DNA from: Bathymodiolus brooksi
Lineage: Eukaryota > Mollusca > Bivalvia > Mytilida > Modiolidae
Assembly (NCBI GenBank): GCA_963680875.1
Contig: OY804579.1
Coordinates: 25,839,804 to 25,903,803 of the forward strand
DNA: 64,000 nt
Direction of reading: 5' to 3'
A program made the position numbers and the translations under genes. The first letter of the stretch is position 1, and each line of letters begins with the position of its first letter. The notes under the pieces were generated by a model. The model had not been told where the DNA came from, ran no database searches, and saw only the letters and a list, made by a program, of their open reading frames with translations. Of the stretch, positions 22,896 to 32,255 are shown in pieces.

Positions 22896-23731
22896 CACAG
22901 GGGTTAGGTGCGTCCGGAAAAAAACGAAAAAAAAACTATATAATACTATAAGGGGGCGAACTCACTTGCTTCCATTTTTTTAAGTCGTCGTGTTAAATTG
23001 ATCGTAACTTCGGAACGCCTTAATATTTTCAAAAAATGTTTCCACCAGTCGAAAGTCAAGTAATTTTCCTTTCCAAAGAGACCCCAATTGTTAGTGTAGG
23101 CCTCCGAACTGCTGAGGTATCATACACGAACCAAAACAAAACGGCGTGAAAATCCGAAGTCGTACAAACGCTGGGATGACCACTTCCCATCTGTGTACAG
23201 ACTTTCCCATGCGTAAACGAGTCATTTTGACTAGCTAAATACTTTCATCCATTCAAATTATGATAAAATTTCTTACCTTACGCCAATTTATATGTCCTTT
23301 AAGTCTGTTTTTGAAAGAAATCCCATTTGCATCCTTGACAAACGCCATAGACGTGAAAATTGAGAGAGTTCTAACGGGCTTTTTGATTGGCTGAACAAAA
23401 TGACTCGTTTACGCATGGGAAAGTCTGTACACAGATGGGAAGTGGTCATCCCAGCGTTTGTACGACTTCGGATTTTCACACCGTTTTGTTTTGGTTCGTG
23501 TATGATACCTCAGCAGTTCGGAGGCCTACACTAACAATTGGGGTCTCTTTGGAAAGGAAAATTACTTGACTTTCGACTGGTGGAAACATTTTTTGAAAAT
23601 ATTAAGGCGTTCCGAAGTTACGATCAATTTAACACGACGACTTAAAAAAATGGCAGCATGTGAGTTCGCCCCCTTGTAGTATTATATAGTATTTATTTTT
23701 TTTATTTTTTCGGACGCACCTAGCCCCTGTG
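22896..23731. mobile_element. Palindromic hAT-like element, 8-bp TSD
   Basis: An 836-bp element made almost wholly of two inverted arms (22896-23232 and 23396-23731) around a roughly 160-bp centre. The ends are CACAGGGGTTAGGTGCGTCC and its complement with one mismatch. CATCTGTA is duplicated exactly at 22888-22895 and 23732-23739. The 8-bp duplication and CAGGGG-like terminus point to hAT. No transposase frame is present. Confidence 0.88.
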
Positions 23732-23922
23732 CATCTGTATATCAAGTATCTTTCAAGTCGAGCCAATATTTTTGATGTGTAGAAAGCGGTTGAACATCAG
23801 CAACGTACATAATGATTGTATACATAACGTTAACGAGTGGACATAACGTCTTCCTATGACTGTTTCTTTACTTTGAATCGTAAAACTTCGACGTTGGACA
23901 TTTTTGCAGGACATCCGAAAAC

Positions 23923-25428
23923 CGGCACCTCGAAAGTGAGTCCACAACAAAGAACAAGAGTCCAGATGAGTCCAGAAGCACAAAATGATATTAAAATGTA
24001 TTTTTATGATTTCTATCAAATAAATTTATATGTTTTTAATAAATTTCAAATATATTTCATAAATTACAGTGGCTTTTAAGATCCTTACAGTGGAAATTGG
24101 GGTGAGACCAGAAATATTCGTTATCGGGCGATTGTAAAAGGAAAGTCAATTACGAATCGCGCATGAAAAATTCCGGATGAATAAGTAGTTTAGCGATTAC
24201 TTTTAAAAAAGAAAGTTAAGAAAATGAAAATAAACAGTTATTTCATATATATTATATTCTTGTTATAAATTGTGTAAATTTTATATAAAAAAAATAACAA
24301 ACAAACAAAAATAAAAACAAAAAAACTATATCAATGTTCTTACTTATTTTTTTCTTTTTCTCTCTTTTTGTTAGTTTTTCGTAATACATTTTGTAAGAAT
24401 ACTATTTTTTTTATTTGCAAATTAACTGAAGAATTCTTAGATTTGTACAATATAAATTAAAGTTATTGAAGACCATAATTAGTTAAATGAACTAAAAAGT
24501 AATTGTATTCCACTTTCACTTTTTTAGTAATGAACAAATACATTTATTGACAATCTACAAATTTTATGATATTCATTGTCTAATAGTAAAAAAATATAAA
24601 AGCAATCAAAAGAAGTTGTGAGGAAGTTAAAGATTAGTAAAATCTAAAACAACACAAGCCCACAAATTTCAAAATATACAATTTTTTTCTTTCTTTCTTG
24701 TTAATTTTTTATACATATATTCTTAGAATATATATTTTTCAAAATTAACTTTGATGAAAAGTTCAAGATTTTGACAGCTGATAATATAATCAATCCCAGG
24801 GGCGGATCCAGGGGGGGGGGGGGGCGCAACCGGCACGCCCCCCCCCCCTAAAATTGGAAAAAAATATGATTTTTTGGCGTAAAATCGTGATTTTCCACAC
24901 GAAATACCCCAAAAATGTTCGCGCCTCCCTCCGCTTGGCGCAATTTTTTTAAGTGCGCCCCGCTAAATTGAAATCCTGGATCCGCCCCTGAATCCATACT
25001 AGAGATAAAAATATTCTTATAAGCAATCACAGTAAAGACAATAACACCAATGTCAGTTTGAACAGATACACTAACTATGTCTCTGCTTTGAAAAAAAAAT
25101 AAAGATTTTATCCATGAAATTCAAAATGTTGAAACATTGATTAAAAATTTAAATAAATTAAAACGTGATTGGCATTGCTCCAAATCCGGATATTTTATGC
25201 AGGTCCCGTAATTGACATTCCTTTTACAATCGCCCGATAACGAATATATCTGGTCTCTCCCCAATTTCCACTGTAAGGACCTTAAAAGCCACTGTAATTT
25301 ATAAAATATATATGAAATTTATTTAAAACATATAAATTTATTTGATAGAAATCATAACCATGCATTTAAATATCATTTTGTGCTTCTGGACTCTTGTTCT
25401 TTGTTGTGGACTCACTTTCGAGACACCC
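23923..25428. mobile_element. Foldback element, GGGYACC family (copy C)
   Basis: Arms at 23923-24158 and about 25203-25428 are inverted copies. They share CTCGAAAGTGAGTCCACAAC and a run ending near CGGGCGATTGTAAAAGGAA. The terminal bases are CGGCACC (left) and GGGTGTC (right, inward), diverged mainly by transitions from GGGYACC. TCCGAAAAC flanks both sides (23914-23922, 25429-25437), a 9-bp duplication. The spacer is AT-rich and contains a complete CAGGGGCGGATCC MITE. No transposase is seen. Confidence 0.72.
24797..24990. mobile_element. MITE, CAGGGGCGGATCC termini, 5-bp TSD (AATCC)
   Basis: A second complete copy of the family at 15823-15984, 194 bp long. It is flanked by AATCC at 24792-24796 and 24991-24995. 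It has an expanded G/C run near the left end. It is inserted in the spacer of foldback copy C, so it is younger than that element. Confidence 0.85.
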
Positions 25429-25461
25429 TCCGAAAACAGACGCTGCGCTTTTAATGCGGTA

Positions 25462-25470
25462 GGTTCAAAC
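25462..25470. repeat. 9-bp target duplication of foldback copy D
   Basis: GGTTCAAAC here is repeated exactly at 30341-30349, immediately outside the GGGTACC termini. Confidence 0.9.
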
Positions 25471-26348
25471 GGGTACCGGTAAACTGAGAAACGAAACGAA
25501 ACGAAACGAAAACAAAATCCAACGAAATCTGTAAAGTAAGAAAACGAAATCCAACGAAATGAAACGAAATCTGTAAAGTAAGAAACGAAATCCAACGAAA
25601 TGAAACGAAATCTGTAAAGTAAGAAAACGAAATCCAACGAAATGAAACGAAATCTGTAAAGTAAGAAAACGAATTCCAACGGAAAGAAACGACGAAATCT
25701 GTAAAGTAAGAAAACAAAATATAACGAAAAGAAACGAAATCCAACGAAAAGACTGAAATGAATTGACGTTCAAGAGTTAAAGCTCATTTAGAGTCGCACG
25801 ATCATCGTTTTAATAAAGTCTTATAATCACCAAATAATGAATATATTTCATCAGTGTTAATTTTTAAATTTATGGACCGTCTCAGGAATTCCGTTATTGT
25901 CGCGCCACATTCGTGCCATTATCGCGCGATTTTGAAGTAGAATGTGTCTCACGACGGTCGTGCGAACGTCGCATGACGGACTCTATAGGAGCCTTAAGTC
26001 GGACATTTGGAAAGGGAAGGTTTACACTAACAGGTTTTTATAATTATTTTCATAACGTTTCTATCATTATTTATTATTAATTATATCACCTCGCCAACAA
26101 AGTTGCGGGGGATATAATAACGGCTAGTGTCTGTCCGTATCTTTTCTTGTGAACACTTGTCAACAGGGTACAATGGATTTTGATTAACCAAACTTGGTTT
26201 ACACTGAGTACTAACAAAGATCTATCGACTCCAATTGATTTTAAAGGTCACGGATCAAAAGACAAAGTCACATTTGTTTTGGGTACACACTTAGTGACTG
26301 AAAAAGCTCTAGAATCCTAATGATTTTCAATGTAATTATCAATCCACG

Positions 26349-26843
26349 GTGAGAGGAAACATCACGCTTTGCATTCCTATTGTTTAAAATAACACAATGC
26401 CACTTAATTCAGATCTATTGTTATCAACATTTTTTTCTCGAAAAAAATGTTCGTGTGGATAGCGCTTTTCCGCCGTTGTATACAATTTCGCCTATAAATA
26501 AACTTCCCAAACTCTCCATCCCCACCACAGTTTAATTTCATGGTTAAATTTCATGGTTAATCATCTGTTCATTTTATATATTTTATTTTATTCGCATAGA
26601 AATGTTGCACAGAAGATGCGATGCCCGAGTATTTCCCTTTCTTCATAGTCATCGCACCTTTGATGTAATAATATATAATCATCGCACCTTTGATGTAATA
26701 ATATATTAAAATGTTATTTAAAGTTCACTTCTTTAAAGCGTCCTTTGATAAAGCACCGACCCTGTACCGAAAAGGGATTTATAAAGAGGTTCCCACACTA
26801 GCTAGAAAACCACGTGATTGTTCGGTCGTTTTTACTCATGAAA
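26349..26843. other. Left-arm-only segment of foldback copy D
   Basis: This block has no counterpart in the right arm, where the sequences on each side are joined directly near 29470. It contains the end of the tandem-core repeat (ATCACGCTTTGCATT) and a 30-bp direct duplication (ATCATCGCACCTTTGATGTA, about 26648-26705). Because the repeat's natural end is here, loss from the right arm is likelier than gain in the left. A 76-codon frame at 26711-26941 has no recognised domain. Confidence 0.7.
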
Positions 26844-27994
26844 AAATAGTGAAGCAGAGAACTGTACAAAAAGAGGTAAGTAAAAAAAAACCTCGTTGTT
26901 ACGTCCGTCCAGGCCAGTTACTAAGAAAGTCGAAAATTTGATTGCTACTCATACATTTTGATATTTTCAAAACTCTCATAAATTTATGAATTTTTTATTA
27001 GAAAATTAGAATTCAATACAAAAAAATCCACACCATTATTACGGTGGCGGATCCGCAGGGTATTTTGGGGTTGGAACTCCCCTCCGCTCCGACCCCCTAC
27101 GTTGTAAAAATGTTGAAATTAGCTTGAAATTTACCCCCCCCCCCCCCAAAAAAAATAAAATAAAATAAGCTGTTTTCTTAATTTCATCTGGAACCCCTTT
27201 TACAAAATTCCTGGATCCACTATTGTATTTTCCCCTAATAAATTACAGAATACAGAATTCTAGATAATTTTTATTTCTGAATTATAGCCACGCCACTCCC
27301 TGAATCCGCCCCTGAGATTTACTCTTGTCGTCTATGGGGTCCGACCTATAATCCGACAGTCCGACGGTCCGATAGTCCGACAAATGCTTTATTTCTTTGA
27401 AAGTTAACACTATAACATGTGTAATATGGGGCCAGAAACCGAACCGTTTACTCACCAAAGAAAGGTCCAGAACATCGGAAACACGATATCGTAGGCGGAC
27501 AAAGAATTGGCAGGGCCACACAAGAACTAAAAAAAACCCACATATATGAACAACACGGACTCCATAAAAACCTGGATCAAGTCGTGATGAACCGGTAGTG
27601 TAAGTTTCCCGTATATTTTTTAGTAGCGACTACTTCAGGCTTTATTCAAGTAGCTTGTAGCCGAGTCCAGCCAAGAAAAGTCACTATTGAAAAGACAGAT
27701 GAAATAAATGAATACAAAAAAAAAGAAATACAAAAAAAAAAGGAAAAGACAAAAGTAGAGCGTACCAGTGTCCCCCCCCCCCCCTTATCATGGAATATTT
27801 ATGATAAAAAGCAATGTCGATACATCAATAGAGCTGGATACAATAACGTGTGCGAATTGATTGATTGCTTAAGGTCCAGCAAGCAATATTTCGTCATATT
27901 CAGGATGAGAAAAGTTTGTAAAAAAAAATCAGAAAGAGGGGACTCTGGGATGGGTCAACATGGGCAATGACTTAACACGGTAACTTGTTTTTCT

Positions 27995-28085
27995 GTCTCT
28001 TCCGACGACAAGTTGGTCCTATTTTGATTCCCCGGGATTCCGACGGGTGACCCTGCTCTAGTCGCCTTCTACGACAAGCGCATAT
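27995..28085 (-). repeat. SINE-like fragment in the centre of foldback copy D
   Basis: The minus strand starts GCGCTTGTCGTAGAAGGCGA, a start commonly seen in mollusc SINEs, followed by GGGTCACCCGTCGGAATC. It is short and lacks a clear body. Confidence 0.3.
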
Positions 28086-30527
28086 ATAAAAAGTTATGAT
28101 TGAAGGAATGTCCCCTAAGTGACCCCTTATATCACGGAAAGAAAACAGCATCGGAATATGACAAAATAAACAACTGTGCCATGATACGCCCCCCACCCCC
28201 TTGTGACAATTGAAGGTCAGTTGCTCAGAGTGAGAACAGTAATTAATATGCTACATTTTTTAAACCAATTAATTGTATATACCATATGAAAACTGGCGTT
28301 TTCCAAACTGACTAAAATCACACCTCTCACTTGTTCCACCTTTTATCAATACAATGTATGTCACGACGTGACCTATCAGTAAAAGGGGGAACAAGTGAGA
28401 GATGTTATCGTACGAGGCGTGGACGGACGGACGAACAGCGGTATGCCATATTAAGCCCGTATTTTGACGGGCGTATAAAAATGAATGGCCCATATCCTGA
28501 AATTACGAATATATCATTTTTGGCCAAATTATTTTTCAAAACTTTCATCAGTTTGATTAAGGCGAGGTTGCTTATTTGCATGGCGGACGGACGGACATAA
28601 TTCTGGGTTTTTTCGAAGATGGATGGAAATTTGCCAATGAAAACACGCTACACGCCACTTGAATAAAGCCTGAAGTAGTCGCTACTAAAAAATATACGGG
28701 AAACTTACACTACCGGTTCATCACGACTTGATCCAGGTTTTTATGGAGTCCGTGTTGTTCATATATGTGTTTTTTTGAGTTCTTGTGTGGCCCTGCCAAT
28801 TCTTTGTCCGTCTACGATATCGTGTTTCCGATGTTCTGGACCTTTCTTTGGTGAGTAAACGGTTCGGTTTCTGGCCCCATATTACACATGTTATAGTGTT
28901 AACTTTCAAAGAAATAAAGCATTTGTCGGACTATCGGACCATCGGCCTGTCGGATCATAGGTCGGACCCCATAGACGACAAGAGTAAATCTCAGGGGCGG
29001 ATTCAGGGAGTGGCGTGGCTATAATTCAGAAATAAAAATTATCTAGAATTCTGTATTCTGTAATTTATTAGGGGAAAATACAATAGTGGATCCAGGAATT
29101 TTGTAAAAGGGGTTCCAGATGAAATTAAGAAAACAGCTTATTTTATTTTATTTTTTTGGGGGGGGGGGGGGGGGGGGGGTAAATTTCAAGCTAATTTCAA
29201 CATTTTTACAACGTAGGGGGTCGGAGCGGAGGGGAGTTCCAACCCCAAAATACCCTGCGGATCCGCCACCGTAATAATGGTGTGGATTTTTTTGTATTGA
29301 ATTCTAATTTTCTAATAAAAAATTCATAAATTTATGAGAGTTTTGAAAATATCAAAATGTATGAGTAGCAATCAAATTTTCGACTTTCTTAGTAACTGGC
29401 CTGGACGGACGTAACAACGAGGTTTTTTGTTACTTACCTCTTTTTGTACAGTTCTCTGCTTCACTATTTTTGGATTGATAATTACATTGAAAATCATTAG
29501 GATTCTAGAGCTTTTTCAGTCACTAAGTGTGTACCCAAAACAAATGTGACTTTGTCTTTTGACCCGTGACCTTTAAAATCAATTGGAGTCGATAGATCTT
29601 TGTTAGTACTCAGTGTAAACCAAGTTTGGTTAATCAAAATCCATTGTACCCTGTTGACAAGTGTTCACAAGAAAAGATACGGACAGACACTAGCCGTTAT
29701 TATATCCCCCGCAACTTTGTTGGCGAGGTGATATAATTAATAATAAATAATGATAGAAACGTTATGAAAATAATTATAAAAACCTGTTAGTGTAAACCTT
29801 CCCTTTCCAAATGTCCGACTTAAGGCTCCTATAGAGTCCGTCATGCGACGTTCGCACGACCGTCGTGAGACACATTCTACTTCAAAATCGCGCGATAATG
29901 GCACGAATGTGGCGCGACAATAGCGGAATTCCTGAGACGGTCCATAAATTTAAAATTAACACTGATGAAATATATTCATTATTTGGTGATTATAAGACTT
30001 TATTAAAACGATGATCGTGCGACTCTAGATGAGCTTTAACTCTTGAACGTCAATTCATTTCAGTCTTTTCGTTGGATTTCGTTTCTTTTCGTTATATTTT
30101 GTTTTCTTACTTTACAGATTTCGTCGTTTCTTTCCGTTGGAATTCGTTTTCTTACTTTACAGATTTCGTTTCATTTCGTTGGATTTCGTTTTCTTACTTT
30201 ACAGATTTCGTTTCATTTCGTTGGATTTCGTTTCTTACTTTACAGATTTCGTTTCATTTCGTTGGATTTCGTTTTCTTACTTTACAGATTTCGTTGGATT
30301 TTGTTTTCGTTTCGTTTCGTTTCTCAGTTTACCGGTACCCGGTTCAAACAAGTTTAAAATCCAAAAATGCATGTTTTCTGTCAACATAGAAACTTCATGT
30401 TCAGAGAAATATATAAGATATATCGTGCGCATGCAACGTCTAAGCTAGCGACCAGTACTTTCGCATGACCACAATATTAAACGATTTGATCTGGGGCCGA
30501 TTTGACCTGTTACCCTACCTAATCCCG

Positions 30528-31644
30528 TAGTCCGAGATTCCTCTGTCGTTTAACGGCATTTATAAAGTTGCTGTAGCCGTTGAACGTCAGAGGGCAATAC
30601 ATACGGAAAATAGCGGATTTGCTTCTCCAACTCTGGGTCAGCACATTTCCACGTTTCGTGGCTATCGGATTTTATTTTCTATCAGAAACCTTATATAAAT
30701 CGCTTCACCAATCATTTTTCTATTCATAACCATCTTACCCTCAGAAAGTGGTGCTACACTCCATTACAGCACGATTTTGCCTTAGATCCTATGATTCCGC
30801 CATTTGTCTTCCATTTTTCAAACATTTGTCACGTGACTACGAGAAAACCACGATTACCGCAATGTATCATGGGAGATGATTTGCATATAAACAAACAAAC
30901 AAATACTTGTATTGCCAATCATACACGCCTGTTAAGGCAGAACAATTAACATAAAATTTAATACAGTTGATTATATTGATTGGTAATGATTTTAACAGCA
31001 ATAGTGAATTACAGATAACCATAAGAAAAAAAAAAGGATGTAGTACCTTGTCCAAAAAAGGGGGACGTAACACATGCTCTTTCCGAAGCCCATTGGCAAC
31101 ACTCTGCCATTGAATCTTTTCTTTCCAACACATTCTGTATTATTTCCTTCTGCTCTGCTTTGATCTATAGATGGACTGTTTGTCCTGTAGAATACGCTTA
31201 AATGTATGGTCTTCCATGTGATTTGAATGTTGTTTACGTATGCAAATAATGCTCAAATAATGTGGTGCGCTGAATTAAGTAGCTCCCATCATGCAATGCG
31301 TTACTGTTATCATTCAGTTAGTATCGCGAGATCACGTTTGTAGATTCGAAAATGGAAGTCAAATGGCGGAATAATAGGATCTAAGGCAAAATCGTGCTGT
31401 AATGGAGTGTAACACCACTTTCTGAGGGTAAGATGGTTTTGAATAAATAGAAAAATGATTGGTGAAGCGATTTATATAAGGGTTTCTGATAGAAAATAAA
31501 ATCCGATAGCCACGAAACGTGGAAATGTGCCGATCCTAGAGCTGGTGAGGCAAATTCGCTGTTTTCCGTATATATCACCCTCTGACGTTGAACGGCTACA
31601 GCAACTTTATAAATGCCGTTAAACGACAGAGGAATCTCGGACTA
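30528..31644. mobile_element. Long inverted-repeat element, 9-bp TSD (CTAATCCCG)
   Basis: Arms of about 300 bp (30528-30825, 31348-31644) begin TAGTCCGAGATTCCTCTGTC and are almost identical. CTAATCCCG flanks both ends (30519-30527, 31645-31653). The roughly 520-bp centre has no transposase. The 9-bp duplication suggests a Mutator-like (MULE) non-autonomous element. Its termini differ from the GGGYACC family. It ends 214 bp before the LSM11 start codon. Confidence 0.88.
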
Positions 31645-31858
31645 CTAATCCCGATGACTATAACATATATTACATATTATTAGTTTAACACAAATACTAT
31701 AACCCCCTGCTTTATGCATCTCTAATAGAGCTAATTGTTCGATCTTTCCCCCACTTTAAATGGTTAAAGTAAATATTTTGTGAATTATATACAAAATGCG
31801 CATAAAACTATAAAATAAGTTACGGGATCATCAGATTTATTTTCCTTTAATAATTAAA

Positions 31859-32255
31859 ATGTCTGCGCCCATGAACAATTTTGCGGGAGAGTTTGAAGTT
31901 GAAGTTGAAGAATGTAAAAATATTCCTGAAGAATTAGACTTGACATCTGTAAACCTAAATCCACTGAAGGTGCTTTATTGTGAAAATGTGCATTTACCAC
32001 ATAAAGAGCCAACTACGTATAACAATTTAGCAGAATATGAAAATGTTGTTATTCGTGGAAATGTCCCAAAATTGGCAAAAAGTGCAGCTTCAAGAAGAGG
32101 CAGAGGCAAACAACATATTGAAAGTCGCAGCAGAGTCAGTATTTTACAGTCTCAAAAGAAAGTAGATGGCGACTCATCAGGAAATGACGAAGCAATGACA
32201 AAGCTGATTGAGCGGAAAAAGAAAATGAATCGCAATGTGATGAATAGAATGACAA
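31859..32255 (+). CDS. LSM11: LSM11 coding exon 1
   Basis: It starts at ATG 31859 and ends before a GTAATA donor with one extra base, which completes a Ser codon with exon 2. It carries the FLASH-binding-type region, a basic RRGRGK stretch at residues 79-84 and the RNVMNRMT segment that leads into Sm1 in vertebrate LSM11. The open frame continues to 32338, but the readthrough residues do not resemble the family. Confidence 0.88.

Larger units (their letters stand above)
25471..30340. mobile_element. Foldback element, GGGYACC family (copy D), 4.87-kb palindrome
   Basis: Two near-identical inverted arms run inward from GGGTACCGGTAAACTGAG: left 25471-27654, right 28655-30340. Each arm has, from outside in, the 42-bp GAAAC-type array (25490-25755 and 30058-30320), then unique sequence, a tandem-core repeat start (CCTCGCCAACAAAGTTGCGG), a G/C homopolymer and a CAGGGGCGGATTC MITE piece. 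The left arm has about 495 bp (26349-26843) absent from the right arm. The 1-kb centre has SINE-like sequence near 27995-28085 and a small stem at 28324-28410. The exact 9-bp TSD GGTTCAAAC shows it inserted as a unit. No transposase is seen. Confidence 0.92.

Noticed and set aside
25338..25773. Three overlapping minus-strand ORFs of 97-113 codons
   Set aside because: All come from the 42-bp array in the left arm of foldback copy D and have no domain.
30043..30448. Three overlapping plus-strand ORFs of 103-105 codons
   Set aside because: Mirror images of the previous set in the right arm.
30867..31133. 88-codon minus-strand ORF in the centre of the 30528-31644 element
   Set aside because: No recognisable domain and no transposase motif; probably random.
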